A stretch of 64,000 nt of DNA from Tetrapyrgos nigripes (lineage: Eukaryota > Basidiomycota > Agaricomycetes > Agaricales > Campanellaceae). Positions 49,917-61,559 of the stretch are shown piece after piece. The notes beneath the pieces are model-generated. The model saw nothing but the letters and a program-made list of their open reading frames with translations, made no database searches and was not told the origin of the DNA. The stretch's first letter is position 1, and each line of letters opens with the position of its first letter. Where the stretch lies: the NCBI GenBank assembly GCA_013368315.1, contig JAACJM010000002.1, positions 1,054,001 through 1,118,000 on the forward strand. Reading direction: 5' to 3'. The position numbers and the translations under genes were made by a program.

Positions 49917-51088
49917 ATCTACCCAGATTAATTAGATCTCAATCACCGGTAAATGATCAGTCTGGCTCTGGGGAAAATCGAGGGACATTCCGAAGCTCGT
50001 GTTTACAGGCATGTATAAGTAAGATATGTAGCATGCAACGGAAAGCACTATTTCGTAGACTACAAAGTAGTCTAAAAAAGGTACCTCCCTCATTTCCCAA
50101 CTATGGTTAAAGTGTGATTTTACGAATAATACAAAGTGTTCGTGTCTAGATCATCTGCTTGCGCTGCCTTCCTTTTATACTTGCCCCAATGCCATGGCCC
50201 ATGGTGCTCAAGAATCAAATTGTTGTGATAAATCATCCTTGTCCTCCTCGCTGCCTATCTCTTTGTAAAGGTGACCCTTGTAGGTGGATATCATTATCAT
50301 CATTATTATGGCGTGCTTGCTTGTCTTTTTCTCAACGAGTTTGTCAACTGCGCGGCGTCATTTTAATTTACCAAGATATTCAAATTTCGGCCCGCTTTTA
50401 TGATGCCACTTCCCCGCCGGGCCTCTTCAACAAGATTAGGCATTCCACAGTGGCACCACACCACACACAAGAATCGTTATTCGCGTATCCATATCCCGGG
50501 TTCCCAGATTGAAGATCCGATTTGTTTCACGAAAAAGCTTTGACTAATAACACATTTAATTTCGAGTTTTAATTTTCGACGTATAGCTCTGTAAATTGTA
50601 TAAAGGCCCGGGCTTGGTAAATCGTTCCATACTCTGTGTAACTTCAACTAACCAATGACCATCGCCGCAACGATCTATTCAATATTGATCTGCAGTGATC
50701 CGTTGCTTTGTGATGAAGTTCTTGTAATCGCCCATAGTCCGAGTCGCACATCGTACGATTCCAAAGGCCCGGAGGCAATTCGAATGAGGCGCGTCTATAA
50801 TGGAATTTCTCACGTCTTTCATTTACCCCGGTATCTTGTAGTATCTTGTTCTATACCGAGATGGCTACTTCCAATTCGTTAGTCGTTCAGTGAGAAAGAA
50901 TGGGATGGGTTTCTACTCAAGTGATTGGTATGGCTCTTTGAATGGCAAGGAAATCTGGAATACGACAGTATGTCCAATCAAATCGAGGGCAACCTGTCGA
51001 AGACCTACAAAAGGCACGAGCGTGACCCAGTTATGCCCCACCTCCCTTCGATCCTTCTCCTGTGGTCTTCTCTCCTCTTCTTCTGAAA
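49917..51088. other. Upstream region of the cupredoxin-like gene
   Basis: No gene recognised. The 60 bp before the start codon are rich in CT (CCTTCTCCTGTGGTCTTCTC), as in many highly expressed fungal promoters. Confidence 0.4.
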
Positions 51089-52110
51089 ATGTACAAGCTT
51101 GCTTCTATTTCAGCGCTCGCTTTTGCTGGGCTAGCCTCAGCGCAGAATGTACGCTTACTGCTTCAATTTGTCCTATGTCCTCGTCTCCTCATAGCTGTAT
51201 GTCTCTAGGTCATCGATGTCCAGGTCGGCTCTACCCAGGATGCCCAAGGTGGCATCTTCCAGTTCATTCCCAACAACGTCAAGGCGAGCAAGAATGATGT
51301 CGTGCGATTCAGGTTCACTGGTGCTCCAGGCAACCACAGGTACTTGAATTTCCTATCCTACACTGTGTATTTTCTTCGACCTCAGGGACATCGTCTCCGT
51401 CGTGTTTAGTGTCACCCAAAGTTCCTTGGCCAAGCCCTGTGACAACCTGGAGAACGGTTTCGACTCTGGCTGGGTCTTGATTCCCACCGCAGCTGCAGCG
51501 AACCCCGCTCCTGAGTGGAACTTGACTATCATAGACGACAGCAAGCGTGAGTCTGTTAGCCTGTCCCTTGTAAAAGTTTTATCGACAAGCCCCCGAATTA
51601 GCTCTCTGGTTCTACTGCAAGGCACCCCTGCCCGTTCCTCACTGTGGTATCGGTAAGTTGTACCGTGTACGCTTCCGGCGTCCCTCACAGCTAAGCTAAA
51701 CTGTTCATTCTAGGAATGATTGGTGCTATCAACGCTGATGACACTGCTATGGCCAGCTTCCAACAAACCGCTAATGGTAACAAGAACCCCGGTGTAAGTA
51801 TAAGTATTTTCAACTTTTCACAGACGTCCATTCACATTTGCTCACTTTCTCTGTACTGTAGCAAGCCGTCGGTGCTCTCGTCGGCCAAGGAGCTTCTGCT
51901 TCTGCTCCTCCAGGCCCCCTCACCAACGGTGCCCAAGCTTTCGGCGTTCCCTCTGCAACTGCTGCTTCCGGCGGTGATTCTGGTTCCGGTTCCGACTCTG
52001 GCTCTACCCCCAGTCCTACTGCAGGTGACGATGGTAATGGCGCCTTGACGCTGTACATCAGTGGATTGGCTGCTCTTTTCGCTGCTGTGATGGGTATCAC
52101 TTTGGCCTGA
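51089..52110 (+). CDS. Secreted cupredoxin-like, Ser/Gly-rich surface protein, 235 aa
   Basis: Exons 51089-51148, 51209-51339, 51410-51546, 51602-51652, 51714-51793 and 51862-52110 total 708 nt. The first exon is a signal peptide (MYKLASISALAFAGLASAQ). The core has the cupredoxin pattern of fungal extracellular serine-rich proteins: VQVGSTQDAQGGIFQFIPNN, DVVRFRFTGAPGNHSVTQSS with the usual His, PCDNLENGFDSGW, and WFYCKAPLPVPHCGIGM with Cys and His ligand-like residues. An Ala/Ser/Gly-rich stalk and a C-terminal hydrophobic tail (LYISGLAALFAAVMGITLA) suggest a GPI anchor. Such proteins sit in the wall or are secreted, and may bind copper; substrate unknown. No disabling change. Confidence 0.85.
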
Positions 52111-52406
52111 GCGTTTCGCATTTTGGATGGTTTGATTGGAGAAGAAAATCCACTCAATTCCGTATCTAGATCTCTCCATGCTAAAAAACTTGACAATTAG
52201 TCTACATAATAAAGTGTTTTATTTGCGGGTTAGGAATAGTTTCAATCAACTAACCACTTTCACGAAAGACTTCGAAACTGTGCCTCCTGCAATATTTGGC
52301 AGACTCATTGCAGCCTAGCTAGCAACCTGTTGAGACTGCTAGATGCGGATACGAATATGAATACGCACAAGGATGTCGATGTCGATATCGATGTCGAAGA
52401 GGTGGT

Positions 52407-52705
52407 ATGGGCAAGGGGGTGGCGGAACGGATATCCGGCACATCACCTGGGTCCGAGGTCTGGCTAATTCTTTTTTGGACCCTCTCCAGGTGGGCGCCTA
52501 AGTACATTCTCGAGGACAATGGTGGCAATACCGAATCATTCCCCACCATTTTAGAATGAGAAATGTATTAATCAGTTGGTTTTGGGGGTAGCGGTCTATC
52601 CCTCCTTGTAGATAATCCTAATTAGTAATAAGCAAAGCGTGTGACTTGACTTTATCTTATCAAGTGGCATGTGACTTTGAATATACCATATATGGAAGGA
52701 GGAGG
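52407..52705 (+). mobile_element. Second-family MITE, diverged copy
   Basis: Shares AAGGGGGTGGCGGAAYGGAT at the left, then the block TCTATCCCTCCTTGTAGATAAT and TTATCAAGTGGCATG. It has about 110 extra bases between the two blocks, and the right inverted repeat is lost. Confidence 0.5.
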
Positions 52706-53082
52706 GTCGAGGGGGTACCAGATCCCAATCAAGCTTCAAGCATTCTTTCACCATCTTTGGTAATGCTACAACTTACAACAGTCCCGGTGCAGGCGGATAT
52801 CAGCCTCGAAATCAAATAGTGGCGTCTAGTAGAATGCTCCCGTTCGTAGGGGCGCGCTTTCTGTCATTCCCTACTTTGGTTTCGACTGAGTCAAGTCTAC
52901 AGCCACAACTTCAGATGACAGATTCATGTAATCTCCCTAGGAACCTGCGCTTAATATCTGATTCGTCTCCTAGTCCACTGTTGATTAATTGCTGCTCAGT
53001 TGTTACCTGCCCTGCCCAAATTCTTCCCTCTTCACTGTTCTCTCACTTTCACCATTCGTTTCGCTCTTGTCCCTCGAGAAAA

Positions 53083-54005
53083 ATGGCCTGGATCTATCGT
53101 CTTCGACTGGTCTTTTTCAGTACGTGACTGCTCTACGTGCATGTATCAAATCCTTCGTTAACCTTACTCACTCGCGCGATTCGTAGACTTCATTTTTCTT
53201 ATCTCCCTTGCCGCTATCGGAACCACCGTTCGCTTAATCATTCTTTCCTCGAGCTCTGCTCCCCTGAGCCGTGAATTCGATTTCTCCAGCTCCGATTTTG
53301 GTCTGTTCGATACTTTTCCTTATAGTCCAGGTGTATATAATTTCGAGGAATTGGGGGCTGCTGCTGGAGGGGTGAATGTAATTTTGTTGATTGTGCTGTA
53401 AGTAAACCTTCTCTTAACACGAAGTTTGAGACTGAATTCAAGCTGACTGCTCTGGTCCCAACGGCATCTGCTCATGATTGCTTCGCTTCACAGTGTGTCC
53501 ATCGCAAGAAGCACCTTCATACTCTTTGAGATCCCTCTGATCCTGGTGTCGTGCATACTCTACATCGTAGAGTCGGCGATCCTCATGAGAAAGAAGGAGG
53601 TATACACCGAATTCGGTTGTCCTCCGAGTGATCTAGAACGTGAGTGTCCTAACGACTTGACTAGGATAATGCATATGTGGAATTGATACTTACGGATTGT
53701 CTCCTCTTTTAACCGCTGCAGCTGAGGGAAATGAATTTTGTATCGAATTGTTCACTCTTTTGGGTTTGTCTTTCGGAGCGTGGGGTTTGAGTGCGTTTTT
53801 CCCTTACTTCTATAAGCGTGTCCTTAGTGATTCTGATAAATGATTTCTCATTATATTTGCAGTGCTGTCATACCTCTTGATCTTGATTATAACATGCTTC
53901 TGTATACAAGGCATGGGTCGCCCTGCGTGGTGTGTGTCAGTGAATAAGTTGATACATGAGGACTCGGATCAGGCAGAGACTAAAACAGAGCAGGAGTCCA
54001 TTTGA
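53083..54005 (+). CDS. Four-transmembrane protein, about 201 aa
   Basis: Exons 53083-53119, 53187-53397, 53494-53639, 53722-53790 and 53863-54005 total 606 nt. There are four hydrophobic helices: FIFLISLAAIGTTVRLIIL, the Ala/Gly/Val-rich GGVNVILLIVLSVSIA, LFEIPLILVSCILYIVESA, and LSYLLILIITCFCI, with a loop of Ser/Phe residues after the first. The tail is acidic and cytosolic (DSDQAETKTEQES). The size and topology resemble MARVEL-type membrane proteins of fungi, but no diagnostic motif is seen. It stands alone between the cupredoxin-like gene and the LPMO. Confidence 0.65.
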
Positions 54006-54416
54006 TGGAGTACTTACTATTTCTGCCTTTGGATGTATACCCTTCTCGACGCTCGTTCTTCCACATATGTATCAGATATGTATGATAGTGTGCTATTTAT
54101 GTACTATTTAATACGGCCCAGGTAGGCTGATACGGACCAATCTCGATAATACGAGCCTAGAAATTGATAAGGACGCGTCCGCGTCACGCACAGCCCCTAT
54201 CCCATTTGGCCAGGTGTCACTCACACTCGCATTGCCCCAACTTTTTTGTTCTTTCTCCTTCGCTGCGAGGCTGCACCAGCTATAGACATACACATAGCAA
54301 AAGTAGATAGGATGATATACATAATTACAAAGATCTCCAATAGATGCCTAAACGTACATTAAATCACTGACGCCTTCAAATGCCATCCACGCTGCCAGTG
54401 ACTTCACAAACTTGAT

Positions 54417-55451
54417 TCATCCGGAGAAAACAGCTGGTCCGGGAACAGTGTACGCAGTTGGTACAGGATAGTAGATGTTCACGGTCAGTCCGGGGTCTTT
54501 ACATGCGTTGCCAAGCTCAAGGTTAGCCACAAGTTTCAAGATTTTCCGAGATTATAAGAAACGGAAAAATGAGAACGAAATCTCAACAACCATTCAGAAG
54601 GTCGGAGCAATACGTTGCAATTGGAAGACAGACGAGCAAGCCTCGCACGTACCATTCGGGGAAACATATCCAGGGATTGAAACTCTAGACGGGTTGGCAG
54701 ATCCTCCACCAGTGACTTTAATTTGTGCGCAAGAGATGTACCATTGAGGAGCGCCAGCGACGTGGAGGCCGATTTGTTCGATTCTGGCGAGGTACTGGAA
54801 GGGTGAGAAAGGATATAAGTCCCACTGCACAACACCAAGAAAACGAGAAAAATCAAGGGACGAGATGCGAGAACTTACTTCACCACTAGGAACAGAGGCA
54901 GGTATCTTTGCACCGAGTTGGGAGAGATTGAAGTCTGTGAAGCCAAAGGGGTTGAAGGTGGCGCTCCATTCAGCGATCTGTTATAAGGTTACGATAAATG
55001 TTGTGAGGATATAACGCCACAGCACACTTGCACGATGGCATAGTACATACCTTGAACCAATTGGCTCCACTGCCATCCCAAGTAGCCGCCGTACTACCCG
55101 CTGGAACCTGTCCCAAGTAGATAGCGGCAGGACCCTCGTGGTAGAGAGTGTTGTCCAATAAGAAGGTGATCTCGCTTCCAGCAGCGACTTCAACTGTCTC
55201 GGATCCAGGACCGTTGTTGATGTTGCAGGTAATGTCCTTGGAGGTGACATCTGTTACTGGGGAATTGTTCACCGGCTGACGGACAGCAGCGGTGGTGCTT
55301 GTAGAATCCGTAACAAGAGTGGTCCAGATGTCTATAGGTTTAAATTTGAGGCTGGATAAGATGAGACGGTGGGCAAAGACGTATACGCACAGTGAGCAGA
55401 AGCAGAGTGCAAGAGCACAACGGCTGAAAGGAATGCTGTCGCGAGCTTCAT
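54417..55451 (-). CDS. AA9 lytic polysaccharide monooxygenase, 220 aa
   Basis: Exons 55451-55391, 55331-55051, 54977-54879, 54794-54653 and 54496-54417 total 663 nt. A signal peptide (MKLATAFLSAVVLLHSASA) precedes the catalytic His that becomes residue 1 after cleavage. The second His lies in YHEGPAAIYLG, and the axial Tyr in QWYISCAQIKV. NWFKIAEW and the end YTVPGPAVFSG are family hallmarks. Length fits AA9 without a carbohydrate module. The enzyme uses copper and H2O2 or O2 to cleave cellulose or hemicellulose outside the cell. The last intron (54497-54652) is long and its acceptor (AAAG) is weak; I chose it because it gives NDPGLTVNIYYP, the usual family C-terminal segment. Confidence 0.9.
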
Positions 55452-56223
55452 GGCTGAGTACTGTGGGTCCTAATGATGAGCCGAGACAATGAGGACTTCC
55501 GCTTTTATACCTTCTAGTGTATGGATGATACTTTTTCGACTTCATCAACGAACTTCAAGGAAATTCCGAAGTACCATCGCTTCACTCCACAACGCAAGAC
55601 TGGTCATCGAGTCAATTTATGCGGATTTTTGCCGACGCTCAGATCCCGGAGAAGAAATTCAATCAAATCACATCATTCATTTGAACGGCGGACGTTCAAA
55701 GACGCATAAATTGAGCTTCTTTTGTGGAGCTACACGGTAAAAATACGTTGGTCATTTGAGGCAGTTTCGCCGATTTTTTGTGCAAGGTAACCAAGTCAAT
55801 TATGGGCACGCTTTGAAGATGAGTGACGTCACACCTCCTAACCGCGCCAAGTTGATGCCAAAGCCGTACTCATAAGTAACGGTATATGTACACAGCATTT
55901 TGCCTTTGCATCCGTGTGCTCTTGCTCTCACTGGTGTATCTCTTTGATTAAAACGCGATCCAGTTCAAAAGATATACTAAATTCATAGAATTACACCCGA
56001 GTTGTAATTGTCAGATTTATGTCAATTTTTTAGCCAGTCCATCCGAGGTATAGACAAGCCTTCCGTTGCTGACTAGTCAATTATCGCAGTACCGATATAT
56101 TTCTGATGTCCACAGAGAGCGTATAAGAAGAGGAACTATAAGGCTCAAAATCATTATCAAATTTCCGCAACCTCCAACTACAACACCAAACCGATCAAGT
56201 TCCACTGCGAATCAAATACTGCC
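55452..56223. promoter_or_regulatory. Divergent promoter region between LPMO and MDR genes
   Basis: About 770 bp between two divergently transcribed genes. No protein-coding frame of substance; no clear TATA box found. Confidence 0.4.
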
Positions 56224-57486
56224 ATGTCCAATGACCAACAACAAGCTCTTCTCATCTTATCCAAACAAGGCGCCTTCGCTGTAACCACGATCCCTAAACC
56301 GCTCCCAATCCCCAAGGGCGAGCTACTCGTCAAAGTTCATGCAGCAGCTCTCGATCACATTGATTGGAAGATCCAAGCTTACGGCTTGCTTTATCCGGAA
56401 GATAAATATCCCGTTATACCGGGTCTAGACATAGCTGGGGAAGTAGAGGAAGTCGGAGAGGGCGTGATTCATTTCCAGAAAGGCGATCGAGTATTTTTCT
56501 CTGGGGATTTTAGGAATGAATACTCTGGCTATCAACAATATACGAGGGTTCCTGCTGACATTGTTGCAAAGGTATGTTGCTCTGTGAGCCTCACATCGGA
56601 TCAGCTTGGTAGTTGGTACAATATTAATCGTCTTCGACAGATTCCAGAAAAACTCTCCTACTCTCAAGCAGCCTCTATTCCCGTTGGCATTGCTACCGCC
56701 GCTATAGGATTGCACGCTTGCCGCCACGAGTCCTCAGTCAAGGACATTAAAGGCAAGACTGCTTTAGTCATCGGTGCAAGTGGCTCTGTTGGTCAATTCG
56801 GTACATAATTTCAATTCCACCTTTCATACTCCGAATACTTTGTACTGATGCCTGGGCGCCGTTTCTTAACCAGTCGTCCAACTCCTCCGCAACTTCGGCT
56901 GCTCCTCCATCATCGTGTACGCTTCCGAACGTCACTTTCCTCGTCTGATCTCTCTAGGTGCCACGGACTGTATCGATCGAGCAAAGGTCCCATTCTCCAC
57001 TCTAACTCGATCCATCATTAATTCTACCTCCACCTCCTCTACTCCCGTCGAAGTGGTCTACGATGCCTTCGGTTCGGCAGAATCTCAGCTAGCAGGGTAT
57101 GATACCCTTGTCAAAGGCGGGGCACTTATTTCTACTGGGCCAAATCAGTTTAAAGATAGGTCTGAGGGAGATGGGAAGACGTTCATTGGGGTTTATGGAA
57201 ATACTCATGTCGAGAAGAATAGGGCTTTCTCAAGTCAGTTGTTTGAGAATCTTCCGCTCATGATTGAGCGAGGTATTATTGTGGTGAGTCTCCATCCGAT
57301 AACTTATGTGATGTACTATAAGGATAAGCACTGATTGAATTCGCTATCGCTGTATCGCTCTAGCCAAACGAGGTGGAAGATCTCGAGGGTGGATTGAACG
57401 GGATTGCTGATGGGTTGAAGAGGCTGAGGGATGGAGAAATTAGTGGGGTAAAATTGGTCGCAAATCCGCAGGAGACAAAGGTTTGA
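56224..57486 (+). CDS. Zinc-independent medium-chain dehydrogenase/reductase (enoyl reductase/toxD-like), 346 aa
   Basis: Exons 56224-56571, 56641-56800, 56874-57283 and 57364-57486 total 1,041 nt. The N-terminal GroES-like fold shows AAALDHIDWKIQ, PVIPGLDIAGEVEEVGEGV and FQKGDRV. The Rossmann NADPH site is ALVIGASGSVGQFVVQLLR with GASGSVG, followed by VYASERHFPRLISLGATDCID and VYDAFGS. Zinc ligands of classical alcohol dehydrogenase are absent. Family members are trans-enoyl reductases or quinone reductases, sometimes partners of polyketide synthases; no synthase is nearby here. Cytosolic, with no signal peptide. Confidence 0.87.
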
Positions 57487-57649
57487 GGCTTGAGTGATTA
57501 GTAAATGTTGAAATCGGATACACACTCGCGTTGAACAAGGAAGGCTTAGTCTTCGAGTTCTGAGCTCGACACATAACTTGAAGCGAGATCGTTCAGAGTA
57601 CACGATCACATTAATCATATCCATCCTTCTAAGATACTACTAGTGACTC

Positions 57650-59168
57650 TCAGACTATATCATCTACCCTCTCCTTCCCATCCTCATTCCCAAACTTATC
57701 CGCACCTGGAATTACATCAACAGCCCTCAAAGTCCCGTGGTTTCCATCTCGTACTCCGTCATTGACAAAATGAACTGATTGAGACACCGTTCCGGTACCA
57801 ACAGTACCGCTGCTGCTGCTGCCTCCACCAGCGGATGCAAAACGAAGCTGAGACTGAACCTGCGCGGTCTGCAATGTCGAATCACAATGAGTCTTTCTTA
57901 ATGCGGTCAAGAGGATGATGGCTGTTGGATAAATGGCTTCGACGTGGGGTAGGATGACATTGAGGTATGGACCGGCCTCTATGTCGAATTGGTCCACGGC
58001 CATGGAAAGAAGGATAACAATCTAGATATTGGAATAATCGGAATCAGATGAATCTGTACTAGGATCCAAGGCAATATGTGGGATACATACCCAGAAGATA
58101 CAATAGATTGCTCCTGATTCAACGAGAAGGACAAGGCATTGCATGACTTGGCTTCTCCGCCTTGAAGTCTCCAAATGGGCTGCGATGAATCTTCTGTGCT
58201 CCCTGTAAGTGTAAGATATAAAGGAGTACTTAATATAAGTATGCGACAGGATAGCACAGATAAAACGTACCAAGCCCGATAGCCAATCAACACTGTCGAT
58301 ACCGCATTTACGAAGATGACCGCCGCTGGGAGAAGGTATCTTGCGTTAGTAAACGCATTCTATAAGTAACAACGGCCGATATATGAGCGTGCTGCACACT
58401 ATAAGTTTGTTTGAAGGATACTTGCATTGGAGAGATCAATCCTAGTCGCAGCGACGGTATCGAATATAGCACAGGCTGAGTGCTCATTAATAATCCAAAG
58501 CACGTAAAATATGGATGCAACTTACCAAGGGACAGCACAGCGCAAAAGACAAGAACTCCTTTAATCACGATATTCCTCTGATAAAGCACCCAGGCTCTCC
58601 ATAACACGATGATGTCTCCAAGGAAGTACTGTCAGAGTAGAATAAGTAACAAAGCTAGTGACGGACGTGGTGCTTCTGAGACTGACGCTGATCCTACAGA
58701 AGACAGCAATCAACGTATTCCACAACCGGATAGTAGGCATCGGATCCAAGTTCGGATCAACCAACGACTGATACTGCACGGCGACAAAGCGAATATCCCC
58801 TATAACTGCTATTGTCGAGTCGACGAACATCAGAAGGGTTGTGCCCAATAGTAATCGCCTCGGCCATGATTTTGATAAACCTTGGTTCCTACGTGTCCAG
58901 ACAGATCGATCAGTATTTGAAAGCAGCTGAAAGAGGGATGTAGGGAAGTACTTACCACAACATAAAGCATACGAAAGCTGCGAGCAGTGCTTCAATCCCT
59001 GATAAAGATATGCCGGTTTTCGTCATTGGTGGCATACTTAGGAAGACCACGGGTGGATAACTAACCATAGAACGCTCCCTCAACTAGCTCAGCGACCGTA
59101 TTTTTCCGTATGAAGGTAACCAAGTCGGGGGTCAGCATGGTACCGGTATCCGTTGAGTTGTCGGCCAT
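57650..59168 (-). CDS. Seven-transmembrane protein of unknown function (agaric 7-TM family)
   Basis: The minus-strand model starts at 59168 (MADNSTDTGTMLTPDLV). Confident pieces are GIEALLAAFVCFMLW, LLMFVDSTIAVIGDIRFVAVQY, YFLGDIIVLWRAWVLYQRN, GVLVFCAVLSL, LPAAVIFVNAVSTVLIGYRAW, a basic loop (HLETSRRRSQ), AIYCIFW and IVILLSMAVDQFD, then a Gly/Ser-rich tail ending at 57650. The layout (LGDIIVLWRAW motif, basic loop before helix 6) matches the group of fungal 7-TM proteins annotated only with DUF numbers. At the junction near 58390-58430 I cannot obtain a canonical intron in frame (one base off), so a frameshift or unusual splice is possible there. Confidence 0.6.
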
Positions 59169-60240
59169 GAAGTTCGGACTGGGAGAGTAAGTAACGTCGT
59201 TCTAAGAGATCGGGGCGTGGGGCAAAGGCGAAGGCAAAGACGAAAACCCACAAACCCAAACATTTAAGTCCATTCACTCCGAGATTTATCCATCCTGCGG
59301 TATGCCGTTAATGTTTTTTGACTTTGGAGGTTTAGTCTGAGCCACGCAGCCACGGTCATCTATCAATTGATGTAGAGGGGCCACGATCAAGGAGACTAGT
59401 CATTTTTCTCATCGGGATAAGGCTCACCTGATCCTCAATAATGCCGAGGGTATTTAAAGCTCTCTTGGCCTCTCTGGTAGCAATCACCACCCCTATTGAA
59501 CTCCTAGCATCATCAACGCAATGAGCAATGGAACTCCGCATTACTTGCTAGAATAAATACTGATATCAACGCCACTGAGCGCTGATAGGGATACGCGTTC
59601 CTTCAAAGAAACCAAAACAAAAGTCGAAAGAATACTTGCGCATATTATGCTAGTACCTCTCGAGTCGATTAATGGCTATCTTCGACGTGGAGTTACCTGT
59701 ATTTTTGCCGCAGAGACGAGCATCGTAGTCGAAAGCTACCAGGAGTGAGCAAGCAAGCGATGTCAGAAGCAGTGGGAAAAGCAAGGGAGAAGAGTAAGCT
59801 GACGACGGGAAGAATCCAGGAGAAGTGGTTGATGGATAAGCAAGTAGAGCGAGAGGCATGTTGGAGACGGCATAGAGGGTACCTGACTGGAAGGGAGTGC
59901 CAGCATTTCAAGTCACGTCGTAGTTCGGTTCTATCCCTATACTACATGTAAGCTTGGTTTGGACACAGTACGAGTACGGTGCCCAGCCCTATCTAAGAGG
60001 CTAATGCCAAGCAAGTAGTACAAACAAAGGACTCCTATCCCTTAACCTCCTGGCTTGCGTTCTTACCTGTAAAAACATAGCGGTGGCTTCCTAGCCAACC
60101 AAACTTGATAATATCCTCAGTCCACGAGACAGTGGTACCTAGCAGTGAAAGTTGAGTGAAAGCGTTGTGAGAATTCCAAGGTCTAGACTTGATCTGGACA
60201 TCTCATGTAATCAGCCGTCACCTGCCCCATTGGAAATTTG
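59169..60240. other. No gene recognised
   Basis: Short frames without domains on both strands. Upstream flank of the 7-TM gene. Confidence 0.4.
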
Positions 60241-60243
60241 CAC

Positions 60244-61190
60244 TGGGGAAAGGGGCCACTGCTTCGCATGGCAAATTACAAGGCCTCTTTCCCTCAATAA
60301 AGTCTCCTAATATCACAATATTCTTACATTAAGTACGTAATTGCAGAAAAATAAGTATGGTATTAAGCATAACAGTGGATGAAGAGCAGTGAACACTGAT
60401 TGCAGTTTAAACAGACTGCACTTATCTGTGCACAATCATTGTGTGGTAATATTTTCGAGACACATTTTGGCTTCCCTCAGGTATATAGTCTATGATTACC
60501 CACTGGCAACCAACCAGAGGGAACATTGGTAAAACTGGGTCTGGCTCCAGCAACATGCATATGAGATGGGGAGAAGGAGCACAAAGCGAAGAGAGAGAGT
60601 CAATGCTCAACTATTGACTACGGTCTGGACTATATATTTTGGGTTTAGCCGATTGACACCAGTCGATCAATAAGTAGATCAGGCCTTGCTGGAACATGCT
60701 GTTGCCTGATGGCATCTGGCTGCAGTTGGCTGTTTCCAGCCTTGCCATTCTGGGCGGCAAACACCCTGTAGGAATCTTTCCTCAGTTATCTGTCGACCAC
60801 GGTATAGACCAGCATTGGCAGTGTCCAGACTTTGGTTTGAACTGACGGGTATTAGTTAGTCTATGACCAACCCTGGTATTGTGTAGGTTGAAAAGTGCAG
60901 GAATCATGAGCAGAACACTGGTGAAGGGACCTGGACGCGGTGAGGAACGGGGAGAAGACAAGGACACGTTGGTTACAGCAAGAATTATGAGGGCATTGAG
61001 GCTGAGGAAGTAGGGCGGTGAGTGCAGGCAAACAGCGGATAGTATGACTATACTTCCGGAGAGAAAGCTGTGGACGCACTGTATATCCCATGAAGCACGA
61101 CACTGGCATGACGTTGTGGTTGTCAACGTCATTACATAGTCCTTGGACCCGGTCCAGACCGCAATATAAATCTGCAGGCGTGGGAAGATT
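60244..61190 (+). repeat. Dispersed repeat family R1, 0.95-kb copy
   Basis: Starts CACTGGGGAAAGGGGCCACT and ATTACAAGGCC. The GTCCAGACC block at 61140-61160 marks its right part. It is cut at about 61190, where the next copy starts. Confidence 0.55.
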
Positions 61191-61194
61191 GCAC

Positions 61195-61552
61195 TGGGGC
61201 AAAGGGCCATCGCTTCACGTGGCAAATTACGAGGCCCTTTCACGTAGTCTAACTCAGGTTATGCAGAAGGGAGGGAGAATCTGTCGAAAGTGAGAGGGAA
61301 GAAGGGCGTTAAGCAGACCGATTTGACATGCTAGCATGATGTCGTAGTTATTGACGTCAACGGTCCTTGGATCCAGACCGAGTCTGGACATTCTGGTTGT
61401 CGGGAAGGCCAAAGACCAGCTGTGGCAACGAAAAGGGGTGGGAGTTTGAGGTCGTGGTAAAATTTTCGAGGTCGACATAAGTTAACTCGGCCTTTAAGAG
61501 GCCTCGTAAAAAGTCGACACAAGTTAACTCGGCCTTTAAGAGGCCTCGTAAC
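61195..61552 (+). repeat. Dispersed repeat family R1, 0.36-kb copy in tandem
   Basis: Starts ACTGGGGCAAAGGGCCATCG and ends GGCCTTTAAGAGGCCTCGTAA. The final 40 bp or so are duplicated (61465-61510 and 61511-61552), and it follows the previous copy head to tail. Confidence 0.65.
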
Positions 61553-61559
61553 TGCCACT

